Shown: piece by piece, positions 9,801 through 17,325 of the stretch
Layout: every line of letters starts with the position of its first letter
How positions within the stretch are numbered: the stretch's first letter is position 1
From: Polyangium jinanense
Lineage (GTDB): Bacteria > Myxococcota > Polyangia > Polyangiales > Polyangiaceae
Direction: 5' to 3'
DNA length: 64,000 bases
NCBI RefSeq assembly: GCF_028435365.1
Contig: NZ_JAGTJJ010000007.1
Location: forward strand, 62,001 to 126,000
Translations under genes and position numbers: made by a program
The notes under the pieces: model-generated
What the model saw: the letters and a program-made list of their open reading frames with translations, nothing else
Databases searched by the model: none
What the model was told of the DNA's origin: nothing

Positions 9801-10107
9801 GTGCCTCTGCGAGGAAGCGAACCCAGGATGCGGAATCGCTTTCCTTGAGGAGCTTCAAGGCCACGTCGCGCCCGAGGCGTGGATCCCGCGCGCGGAACAC
9901 CACGCCCATGCCCCCGGCGCCGATGCGGCGGATGTCCTGGTAGCGAGCATGGAGCGCGAGCGGGACGGTGTCCCGGCGTGGCGTGCTGGGAACGACCGCT
10001 GCCGACATCGTGGTGGGCACGGGCAGCGTGGCGTCGAACACGAGATCCAGCCTGCACGTGGAGGCGTCGTCCGCCCGTATTTCCTCCAAGCGCTGCGAGC
10101 TCACCAT
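6877..10107 (-). CDS. Pkn-type Ser/Thr protein kinase with TPR-like C-terminal half
   Basis: The 1076-residue protein has a full eukaryotic-like kinase domain at about 55-320: glycine loop GAGGMGVV at 63-70, VALK lysine at 85, HRDLKPGN catalytic loop near 171, DFGLA, and a GTPAYMAPE activation segment. A single hydrophobic segment near 340-360 (ALALGFLVLGSGGV) probably spans the membrane. About 700 residues of alpha-helical, TPR-like sequence follow and would lie outside the cytoplasm. Myxobacterial kinases of this layout are thought to sense envelope signals or protein partners. The gene lies 78 bases downstream of the FHA/sigma-54 activator on the same strand and may be cotranscribed. FHA domains bind phosphothreonine, so the two are a plausible kinase-reader pair. 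A later start at Met34 (10008) is possible. Confidence 0.9.
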   Translation of the reverse strand: MVSSQRLEEIRADDASTCRLDLVFDATLPVPTTMSAAVVPSTPRRDTVPLALHARYQDIRRIGAGGMGVVFRARDPRLGRDVALKLLKESDSASWVRFLAEAQAQARVEHDHICRVYEVGEAEGEPFIVMQLVNGEPLASVRRHMSLRQLIELVQKVANAVQAAHARGLVHRDLKPGNILVEAREDGSFRPYVVDFGLAREVERGSEHTLSPSLGTPAYMAPEVAACGSSRVVDPRVDVYGLGATLYDAIAGRPPYVDDHPFRILARLSHEDPPTLRDVAKGVSRELEAIVMKCLERNPARRYASAGALAKDLARFLNGEVPEARRAGLGAALRRKARKHARASALALGFLVLGSGGVHVREQGEAAAQAELAQDIGRLLTDMELFMRTAYQMPPHDIERERAVVRERIRSLEHHVAKVGAASEGTVQYALGKAYLALGEEEQACMHLEQAEAAGYASPELGYALALAQLGTYFRLRSESFVAEEQKNAEAEGLKARYYTPALARLRAAEPARIQHPAYAAALVAYHEGRHEEAVEKAREAFLRAPLLYEAKQLEADALVEIASRHWSSGEHDWWEKMHAGMNAALEAYAAAENIARSDPRVLQAVCGARTRLMYAAFGKEASTRPFFEAGRAACDRLVLVDPSSSRAHAARAALYSLYAFGAARSDAPPGDLPSIADEAIRIAEDAMHLSAKGLIAYGALGTALRARAIVLLDRGEDATSALDRADRLYDEARGIFEHDPTLHDSAAYVYHLRAMDERRRGIDVAPRIESAERALDAVLAVRPRDVMAHDKRAQIYLERAEQELDRGQSPMKWLEASLGALSTAKARNPAYGGLTELRARAFLAMTRHALATGGPLRETLERADEELRILREEAPDSVTLAAMTGLVATLRAEEQLGEGADPKEPVARARAALREATVRSPHKLEIAVGAAHVELVAARHAVSQGKATNATFEAVRAPLKTWMTDKLVDPAPLAVVAESYALAAEWHVSQKKDPGEDVRAGLVMVDRALAKNPRDARALASRGRLLLARARATKEASGRREAARSAVEAFEAAVRANPLIERAHGKALGEAQTLR

Positions 10108-10185
10108 GACAGAACGTTACGTTACCATGGGCCGGATGGCACGGCGGTATTTTTCGTTCTGGACGGACATGTAATGTTGCCCTCC

Positions 10186-12033
10186 CTACGCGTCCCTGCA
10201 CCGCAACCCGAAGCGCTCCACGCGCCTGCGCATCATGATGCGCGTGATTCCGAGCAGCCGCGCTGCCTCCGACAGGTTACCCCGCGCCATGGCGAGCGCC
10301 TCCTCCACGAGCGCGCGCTCCGTCGGCTCGAGGGCTGCGAAGCGCGCCGCCAGCGATCCACTCGGCGGCGCTGACGCGGGCTCTGGCGGCGAGAGCATCC
10401 GGCCGAGGTTCGCGCTCAGGTCGTCGAGCTCCACGACGGCCCCTTCTGCCTGGACGACCGCGCGCTCGACCTCATTGCGCAGTTCCCGCACGTTTCCTGG
10501 CCACGGGTATGCCAAGAGCGCCGCGCGCGTCGCCGCCGAGAAGCCCGTGATCCGCTTGCCCACGTTGAGCGCCGCGGCCTCGAGGAACGTCTGCGCGAGC
10601 AGCTCGATGTCGGCCCCGCGCTCCCGGAGCGGCGGCACCTCGATGTCGAGGACGTTCAGGCGATAATAAAGGTCCTCGCGGAAGCGCCCCGCGGCGATCT
10701 CCTGGCGCAGGTCCTTGTGGGTGGCCGCGAAGACGCGCACGTCGACGCGGATCGGTGCCTCGGCGCCGAGCGGCAGGACCTCCCCCTCCTGCAGCGCGCG
10801 CAGCACCTTGGCCTGCGCCGAGAGGCCGAGATCGCCAATCTCGTCGAGGAAAAGCGTCCCTCCATCCGCGAGCGTGAACTGACCCCGCCGCTGCTGGGCC
10901 GCGCCCGTAAAGGCCCCCTTCTCGTAGCCGAAAAGCGTGCCCTCGATCATCGTCTCGGGGATGGCCGCGCAGTTGACGACGACGAACGGCCGACGCGCCC
11001 GCGGAGACGCCGCGCAGAGGGCCCGTGCCACGAGCTCCTTGCCTGTGCCGCTTTCGCCTCGAATCAGCACGTTCGCCGCCTTTGCCGCGGCGCTCTTGGC
11101 GATCTGGGCTCGAAGCTTCTGGATCGGCGGGCTCTGACCGAGGAGCTCCTGGAGCGGCCCTTTCCCCGAGGCCGCCTCGGCGAGCGCGTTCGCACGCTGG
11201 AGCCGCTCCGCGCCGTCGAGCGCAGCGGCGAGCATCCGTGCGAAGGCGGTCAAAAAATCGAGATCTTCCTCCCCAAAACGTGCTTCATGGCCCCGATCGT
11301 CGACATACACGAAGCCCATCACGCGACCCGCGATCTCGAGCGGGGCGCCCATCGCCGACAGGATGCCCTGCCGTGTCAGCGTACGCGGCGCCTTCCGCTC
11401 TCGACCATCTCGCACGATGACCGCCTCACGACGCACGAGCATCGCCTGTAGCATCGTGCGACTCACGACAATTTGTTCCGTCGCGGGTCCGTGGGTCGGC
11501 GTCCGTGTGACGCGTCGAAGCACGTCGCGCCCTGGCCCCTCGACGAGCGCCGCCATCACACGCTCCCCTCCGACGAGCTCGAGCACGGCTTCGAGCATGT
11601 GGCCGAGGAGGGCCTCCGGATCTTCCAGGGTGCGGATCGCCCGCGTCACCTCGTAGAGCAACGCGAGCCGCTTGCTCGGTCGACCGATCTCCAGGGTCTC
11701 GTCGTTCTGCGCCGTCCGGACGAGCACGATTTCGGCGCCTTCCTGCTCTTGAAAGACGAGCCGCACCGTCCCGATGTCGATCACGTCGCCTTGGGTGAGC
11801 CGGGCCTCTTTGACGCGCACACCGTTGACGAAGGTGCCGTTGGCGGAGCCGAGATCCCGGACCCACCAGCCCTCGGCATCGGGCTCGAAGCGCGCGTGTC
11901 GGCGCGAGACCTGCTGATACCGGAGGGGCAACTCGCTCTCGGCGTCCCGCCCCGCGACGAGCGACGCTCGAAGCTCGATCGCGACGGGGCCTTGTCCGGG
12001 CTCGAAGGTGACAAGCTGAGGCACGAGAGTCAC
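10186..12033 (-). CDS. FHA-GAF-AAA+ sigma-54-dependent activator
   Basis: The 615-residue protein has three recognisable parts and a DNA-binding tail. An FHA domain at about 25-95 keeps the GRD, SRRHA and SANGTFVNG phosphothreonine-binding signature. A GAF-like sensor lies at about 135-270. An AAA+ core at about 300-530 has Walker A GESGTGKE near 321 and the sigma-54 contact loop GAFTGA near 373. A Fis-type helix-turn-helix at the very end has [12 protein letters not shown]. It is an enhancer-binding protein that would drive open-complex formation by sigma-54 polymerase in response to Thr phosphorylation of, or through, the FHA domain. It is divergent from the NRPS operon, whose first gene has a -24/-12 promoter match at its start, so local control of the cluster is likely but unproven. 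Confidence 0.92.
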   Translation of the reverse strand: MTLVPQLVTFEPGQGPVAIELRASLVAGRDAESELPLRYQQVSRRHARFEPDAEGWWVRDLGSANGTFVNGVRVKEARLTQGDVIDIGTVRLVFQEQEGAEIVLVRTAQNDETLEIGRPSKRLALLYEVTRAIRTLEDPEALLGHMLEAVLELVGGERVMAALVEGPGRDVLRRVTRTPTHGPATEQIVVSRTMLQAMLVRREAVIVRDGRERKAPRTLTRQGILSAMGAPLEIAGRVMGFVYVDDRGHEARFGEEDLDFLTAFARMLAAALDGAERLQRANALAEAASGKGPLQELLGQSPPIQKLRAQIAKSAAAKAANVLIRGESGTGKELVARALCAASPRARRPFVVVNCAAIPETMIEGTLFGYEKGAFTGAAQQRRGQFTLADGGTLFLDEIGDLGLSAQAKVLRALQEGEVLPLGAEAPIRVDVRVFAATHKDLRQEIAAGRFREDLYYRLNVLDIEVPPLRERGADIELLAQTFLEAAALNVGKRITGFSAATRAALLAYPWPGNVRELRNEVERAVVQAEGAVVELDDLSANLGRMLSPPEPASAPPSGSLAARFAALEPTERALVEEALAMARGNLSEAARLLGITRIMMRRRVERFGLRCRDA

Positions 12034-12237
12034 GATGCCAGAGCCGTTGTGGGCATGTCGAGGGTTCTGGCCCCCCGAGTCGGCTCGCTTGACAGGAAAG
12101 GATCGAACGAGCCGCTCCGGACTCGATCATCCGAGCCAGATGGCTCGATCGAGCCGGCCCGATGTTCCGCGTGGGGCGCATGGAACTCCGGCCCTTCCAG
12201 CGGCTCGCGAGGCGCGCTACGCTTCGTGGCACGAGGC
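12034..12237. other. Divergent control region, activator versus NRPS operon
   Basis: About 200 bases lie between the start of the sigma-54 activator (12033, minus) and the NRPS reading frame (plus). They hold a TTGACA hexamer at 12089-12094 with no clear -10, repeated ATCGA/GAGCC words, a perfect 14-bp palindrome at 12142-12155, and end in a sigma-54-type promoter match. The layout suits an enhancer-binding protein acting from a site 70-150 bases upstream. Confidence 0.5.
12142..12155. promoter_or_regulatory. Perfect palindrome GGCTCGATCGAGCC, candidate activator site
   Basis: A perfect 14-bp inverted repeat sits about 85 bases upstream of the -24 element. Related half sites (GATCGAACGAGCC near 12101, GACTCGATC near 12120) precede it. 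Dyads at this distance are typical enhancer sites for Fis-family activators, and the nearby gene at 10186-12033 encodes one. Function is inferred from position only. Confidence 0.35.
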
Positions 12238-12243
12238 ATGCAT
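12227..12243 (+). promoter_or_regulatory. Candidate sigma-54 (-24/-12) promoter for the NRPS operon
   Basis: TGGCAC-GAGGC-ATGCAT matches the TGGCAC-N5-TTGCAT consensus except for one base, with the required GG-N10-GC spacing (GG 12228-12229, GC 12240-12241). Transcription would begin near 12253. It overlaps the ATG at 12238, so if it is used, translation must start further in, for example at TTG 12271 or GTG 12292. A gene for a sigma-54 activator lies immediately upstream in the other direction. Confidence 0.5.
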
Positions 12244-15200
12244 ATTCAGTCGTGGGCCATTGCTTTCGAATTGAACCGTCCAGGGCTGATCGTGGGTCGG
12301 AACGACACGGCGGCGGAGACGAACCACGCAGCTGGTGTGCACGAGCTATTCGAAGCATGTGTCGCCCGATCACCCGACTCCATTGCGGTCGTGTTCGGGA
12401 GCGAGAGGCTGAGCTACAGCGAGCTCGATGGTCGGGCGAATGCGCTCGCACATCACCTGCGATCCCTGGGTGTCGGGCCGGGGGACCTGGTCGGGCTTTA
12501 CGTCGAGCGGTCCCTCGAGATGGTCGTCGGGCTCCTTTCGATCCTGAAAGCGGGTGGCGTGTACATGCCGCTCGACCCCGCGTATCCAGCGGAGCGGCTC
12601 TCGTTCATGCTCGCGGACGCGCAGGTCGACGTGTTGCTCACGCAGCCGAACCTGGCCTCACGCCTGCCATTGCGATCGGCGCGCGTCGTTTTTCTCGAAC
12701 CGGCACGCGCGACCGCGTCCGAGAGCCCAAAAACCTCTCGGGGCGCGCCTTCGGATCTCGCATACCTCATTTACACCTCGGGCACGACGGGCGAGCCAAA
12801 AGGCGTCATGGTCACCCGTGGCAGTTTGTCGTATTATGCGAGGACGCTCGCGTCCACGCTCGGGATCACGACCGAGGATCGGTATCTCCACACCGCATCG
12901 ATCGCGTTCTCGTCCTCGGTACGCCAATTCCTGCTCCCTCTCGTGTGCGGCGCGACGCTCGTGATCGCGACGTCCGACCAGCGGCGTTCGCCGAGGGAGT
13001 TATGGGCGGCGGTGGAGCGGCACGGGGTCACCGTGATGGACCTAGTTCCATCGCACTGGAGGAGCTTGAACTTCGTGCTGTCGGAGGTCGACCCGGCCAC
13101 GCGAACGCGCCTCGTCGCGCCCCACCTTCGCCTGGTCCTGTCCGCGAGTGAAGCGCTCTCCTCCGATGTTGCTCGCGCTTTCCGCGCGCTCGCCGGGCCT
13201 CGGGTCGAGCTCGTGAACATGTTCGGCCATACCGAGACGACCGGCATCGTGGCGACCCATCGCATCACGGACGAAGACATGCACGCGCGGGGCGTGCCGC
13301 TCGGCAAACCGCTGCCGGGCGCGACGGTGCACGTGCTCGATGCCGACCTCCAACCTTTGCCCGTCGGCGTCGAGGGGGAGGTGTACGTCGGCGGTCCGGG
13401 TGTCGCGCGGGGATACCTGAATCGCCCGGAGCTCACACGAGGGCGATTCTTGCCAGACCCATTCCGCGAGGAGCCCGAGGCGCGTCTCTACCGCACCGGC
13501 GACCTCGGCCGCATTCTTCCCGACGGCGACCTCGAATACCTCGGCCGAATCGATCATCAGGTCAAGATTCGCGGATTTCGCGTCGAGCTGACCGAGATCG
13601 AATCGGTGCTCGGGCTGCACCCGTCCGTCCGTGCGTGCGTGGCCGCGGCGCGAGAGGATGTCCCGGGTGACCCGCGCGTCGTGGCGTATGTGGTGCCCGT
13701 CGAGGGCCCTCCTGCGACGCATTCCTTGCGCGAGCATCTCCGCGCGAAGCTGCCCGAGTACATGGTCCCTTCCGCCATCGTCCTGCTCTCCGCGCTCCCG
13801 ATGACGCCCCATGGCAAGGTGGACCGCAAGGCGCTGCCGCCGCCCGCAGACGAGGACGTCTTGCGGCCCCGGGCCTATGTCGCGCCTGTGACGAAGACGG
13901 AGCAGAGGCTTGCCCGGCTTTGGGCCGAAGTCCTCGGGATCGACCGCGTGGGCCTGCACGATGACGTCTTCGATCTCGGCGCCCATTCGCTCAGCGCGAC
14001 CCGCGTCGCGAGCCGCATCGCGTCGATCCTGGGCATCGAGATCCCGCTCCGCGCTCTCTTCGAGGCGCGCACGCTCGAAGCGCAGGCGCGCCTCGTCGAC
14101 GCCGCGGGAGACGCGACGGGGAGCGATCCGATTGCGCGGGCCGATCGTTCGACGCGATTGCCACTCTCGTTTGCCCAGCAGCGGCTCTGGTTCCTCGATC
14201 GCCTGAGCCCCGGCTCGGCGCGCTACAATATCCCGATGGCTCTGCGCCTCGGCCGGACGCTCGACGTGAAGGCGTTGCAGGCGGCCCTCGACTGGCTCGT
14301 CGCGCGGCACGAGATCCTGCGCACGACGCTGCGCGAGGACGAGGCCGGGCCCTTTGCATGCATCGCCGCGGTGGGCGAAGTGGCCCTCTCCGTCGAGAGC
14401 GCCCCCGACGAGCAGGCGCTCCACGCGCGCATTGCGGAGCATGCGCAGAGGCCCTTCGACCTGTCGAGCGGCCCGATGCTGCGGGCCACGTCGTATTCGC
14501 TCGGCGACGACGATCATGTCCTCCTCCTCGAGGTGCATCACGTCGCCTTCGACGGCTGGTCGACGAACATCGTGATGCGCGAGCTCGCGCACGCCTACAC
14601 GGCATTCTCCACCGGACGAGCGCCAACGCTCCCGGCCCCGAAGATCGATTATGTGGATTTCGCGGTATGGCAACGGCGATGGCTCACGGGCGACGCCCTC
14701 GAGCGCCGCCTGTCCTACTGGAGGGAAAACCTCGCGGGCGCGCCGACGCTCGAGCTACCGACGGATCACCCGAGGCCGGCCGTGTCCTCCGGGCGCGGCG
14801 CGTGGCTGCCCGTTCAATTCGACGGAGCGCTGAGCGCAGGGATCGACGCGCTCGCCCGTACCACGGCCGTGACGCCGTTCATGCTGCTGCTCGCGGCGTT
14901 TGCCGCCGTGCTCTCGCGCCATGCCGGCCAGGATGACGTGGTCATCGGCAGCCCCATCGCAAACCGCAATCGCGAAGACCTCGAAGATCTCATCGGGTTC
15001 TTCGTCAATACGCTCGCGCTCCGCGTCGACCTCTCCGGCAATCCGACCATCGAGGATCTCCTGCGGCGGGTCCGTCGCGCGACGCTCGACGGATACACGC
15101 ACCAGGACGTGCCCTTCGAGACGGTCGTCGACGCGCTCCACGTGCCACGCGACGCGAGCCGTACGCCGCTCTTCCAGGTCATGTTCGTTCTGCAGGGAGC

Positions 15201-17325
15201 GACCGTGGACGCGCCGAGCATGGGCGAGCTCTCCGTCGAGCCTTGGCCCGTCGAGCGGAGGAGCGCGAGGTTCGATCTGACGCTTTCCCTGGAGCGGGCG
15301 CCGGACGGGTACCGAGGCGGCATCGAGTACTCCGTCGATCTCTTCGAATGCAGCACCGTCCGGCGCCTCGCGAGCCATTTGCAGCGATGTCTCGCCTCGA
15401 TCGTCGACGCGCCCGCGTCGCGCGTCTCCGATCTCGACCTCCTCACGCCGGACGAGCGCCGGACGCTCCTCGTCGAGTGGAATGACGCGGCGGCGAGGGC
15501 GCCTCACGCCGCGAGCGTGCACGAGCTCTTCGAAACGTGGGTGGCGAAGACGCCCGACGCCGTCGCCGTGGAGCACGAGGACGAGGCCGTCTCCTATGCC
15601 GAGCTCCATACGCGGGCACTCCGCCTGGCTCACCACCTGCAATCGCTCGGCGTCGACCGAGAGACCCTGGTCGGGCTCTGCCTCCCGCCCTCGATCGAGC
15701 GTATCGTGTCGGTCCTCGGGATCCTTGCGGCGGGCGGCGCTTACCTGCCGCTCGATCCGTCCTATCCGCCGGAGCGGCTCGCCTTCATGCTGAACGACGC
15801 AGGGCCTCCGATTGTCCTGACAGACGACCGGAGCCGCGCGCGGCTCGCCGGCTATCGCGGACAAACCGTCTGCCTTCCCGTGGAGTCATGCGAAATCGCC
15901 ACCGCGCGCGCGGAAAAACTTTCGACGCAGGCCCGGCCGAGGGATCTCGCATACGTCATTTACACCTCGGGCTCGACGGGCAAACCCAAGGGCGTGCTCG
16001 TGGAGCATCGAGGGCTCACCAACGCCATCGAGGCTGCCATCCGCATGTTCGAGGTGACGCCGGCCGATCGCGTGCTGCAGCTCGCCTCGCTGAGCTTTGA
16101 TGTCTCGAACCTCGAAATTTGGATGGCGCTCGCGGCGGGCGCGACGCTTTGCCTCGGCGCTGGCGAGGATCTCGCGCCTGGCGAGCCCTTGCAACGGTTC
16201 CTCGCTCGCAGGCGAATCACGATCCTCTCCCTCACGCCGTCCGCGCTCGGGGCCCTTCCCGTCGCCCATCTCCCCGCATTGCGGCTCCTCAACCTGGGAG
16301 GTGAAACGTGCGCCCCGGAGCTCGCGCGCGCGTGGCGAAGGCAGGGGCGCCGCATCGTCAATTCCTACGGCCCCACGGAGGCGACCATCTGGTCGACCGC
16401 GATGTCGATCCGCGATCCCCACGAGCCGACCCTGATCGGCCGTCCCATCCCGAACACGCAGGTGTATATCCTGGACAAACACGCTCAACTCTCGCCGATG
16501 GGCACACCGGGCGAGTTATGCGTGGGCGGCGCGGGCGTCGCGCGCGGGTATCTGAACCGGCCCGCGCTCACCGAGGAGCGGTTCGTGCCGAATCCGTTCG
16601 GGGAAGGCAAGCTCTACCGGACGGGTGATCGCGCGCGTCATCGCGAGGACGGCACACTCGAGTTCCTCGGCCGTTTCGATCGTCAGGTCAAGATCCGCGG
16701 GTTCCGCGTCGAGCTCGGCGAGATCGAGGCGGCCCTCTTGACCCACACCGGCCTGCGGGAGGCAGCGGTTCTCGTCCGCGAGGATAAGCCCGGCGACGCC
16801 CGACTCGTGGCCTACGTCGTCCCGAGCGCGCCGGAACGAGCGTGGAGCGACGAGGCACTCGAAGCCGGCAAGGAGCTCCGGCGGCACCTCGAGGCGCGCC
16901 TTCCCGATTTCATGGTGCCGTCCGCCATCGTCCTGCTCTCCGCGCTCCCGCTCGGCCCCAATGGCAAGCTCGACGTCGAGGCGCTCCCGGCGCCTTCTCG
17001 CGAGGACCGCGGTCCGTCGAACGCGCTCGTCGCGCCGCGGAGCCCCACAGAGGCCGCGATTGCGGACATCTGGCGAGGCGTCCTCTGCCTCTCCGCGGTC
17101 GGCGTGCACGACGACTTCTTCGCGCTCGGGGGCCATTCGCTCCTCGCGACGCAGGTCATCGCCCGTATCCGCGTGACACTCGGCGTGAATCTCTCGCTCC
17201 GATCGCTCTTCGACGAGCCGACCGTCGCTGGGATGGCTGCCCGCATCGAGGCGCTCGAGCTCGCGCGCGCCCTCGAGCCCTCGCGGACCACGCCTCATTC
17301 AGGTCAAGAGGAGATTTCGCTGTGA
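12238..17325 (+). CDS. NRPS loading and first extension: A-PCP-C-A-PCP
   Basis: The protein has about 1695 residues from ATG 12238. GTG 12292, with CAGGG upstream, may be the true start because the -12 promoter element overlaps 12238. Domains by approximate residue: A1 30-530 (YTSGTTGEPKG at 178), PCP near 579 (DLGAHSLSAT), C 640-1080 (HHVAFDG at 766), A2 1090-1580 (YTSGSTGKPKG at 1241), PCP near 1629. There is no leading C domain, so A1-PCP is a loading module. A1 is odd: the usual FDxS at the start of the binding pocket is FSSSVRQF, and YGPTE is FGHTE. The Asp that holds the substrate amino group is therefore a Ser, and a non-alpha-amino substrate is likely. My hand-read pocket codes are SSRDLAMGI (A1) and DVLSNGSIW (A2, partly glycine-like). 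A2 keeps the A10 lysine in NGKLDVEAL. The stop overlaps the next start by 4 bases. Confidence 0.93.
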   Translation: MHIQSWAIAFELNRPGLIVGRNDTAAETNHAAGVHELFEACVARSPDSIAVVFGSERLSYSELDGRANALAHHLRSLGVGPGDLVGLYVERSLEMVVGLLSILKAGGVYMPLDPAYPAERLSFMLADAQVDVLLTQPNLASRLPLRSARVVFLEPARATASESPKTSRGAPSDLAYLIYTSGTTGEPKGVMVTRGSLSYYARTLASTLGITTEDRYLHTASIAFSSSVRQFLLPLVCGATLVIATSDQRRSPRELWAAVERHGVTVMDLVPSHWRSLNFVLSEVDPATRTRLVAPHLRLVLSASEALSSDVARAFRALAGPRVELVNMFGHTETTGIVATHRITDEDMHARGVPLGKPLPGATVHVLDADLQPLPVGVEGEVYVGGPGVARGYLNRPELTRGRFLPDPFREEPEARLYRTGDLGRILPDGDLEYLGRIDHQVKIRGFRVELTEIESVLGLHPSVRACVAAAREDVPGDPRVVAYVVPVEGPPATHSLREHLRAKLPEYMVPSAIVLLSALPMTPHGKVDRKALPPPADEDVLRPRAYVAPVTKTEQRLARLWAEVLGIDRVGLHDDVFDLGAHSLSATRVASRIASILGIEIPLRALFEARTLEAQARLVDAAGDATGSDPIARADRSTRLPLSFAQQRLWFLDRLSPGSARYNIPMALRLGRTLDVKALQAALDWLVARHEILRTTLREDEAGPFACIAAVGEVALSVESAPDEQALHARIAEHAQRPFDLSSGPMLRATSYSLGDDDHVLLLEVHHVAFDGWSTNIVMRELAHAYTAFSTGRAPTLPAPKIDYVDFAVWQRRWLTGDALERRLSYWRENLAGAPTLELPTDHPRPAVSSGRGAWLPVQFDGALSAGIDALARTTAVTPFMLLLAAFAAVLSRHAGQDDVVIGSPIANRNREDLEDLIGFFVNTLALRVDLSGNPTIEDLLRRVRRATLDGYTHQDVPFETVVDALHVPRDASRTPLFQVMFVLQGATVDAPSMGELSVEPWPVERRSARFDLTLSLERAPDGYRGGIEYSVDLFECSTVRRLASHLQRCLASIVDAPASRVSDLDLLTPDERRTLLVEWNDAAARAPHAASVHELFETWVAKTPDAVAVEHEDEAVSYAELHTRALRLAHHLQSLGVDRETLVGLCLPPSIERIVSVLGILAAGGAYLPLDPSYPPERLAFMLNDAGPPIVLTDDRSRARLAGYRGQTVCLPVESCEIATARAEKLSTQARPRDLAYVIYTSGSTGKPKGVLVEHRGLTNAIEAAIRMFEVTPADRVLQLASLSFDVSNLEIWMALAAGATLCLGAGEDLAPGEPLQRFLARRRITILSLTPSALGALPVAHLPALRLLNLGGETCAPELARAWRRQGRRIVNSYGPTEATIWSTAMSIRDPHEPTLIGRPIPNTQVYILDKHAQLSPMGTPGELCVGGAGVARGYLNRPALTEERFVPNPFGEGKLYRTGDRARHREDGTLEFLGRFDRQVKIRGFRVELGEIEAALLTHTGLREAAVLVREDKPGDARLVAYVVPSAPERAWSDEALEAGKELRRHLEARLPDFMVPSAIVLLSALPLGPNGKLDVEALPAPSREDRGPSNALVAPRSPTEAAIADIWRGVLCLSAVGVHDDFFALGGHSLLATQVIARIRVTLGVNLSLRSLFDEPTVAGMAARIEALELARALEPSRTTPHSGQEEISL

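Noticed and set aside
12089..12094. TTGACA as a sigma-70 -35 for the NRPS operon
   Set aside because: No acceptable -10 16-19 bases downstream; the sigma-54-type match is better.
11473..12237. N-terminal extension of the first NRPS frame
   Set aside because: Overlaps the sigma-54 activator on the other strand and has no NRPS-like sequence before about 12300.
16842..17321. Longer start for the radical SAM gene
   Set aside because: Lies inside the NRPS PCP coding sequence; GTG 17322 has a ribosome site and gives the family-typical N-terminus.
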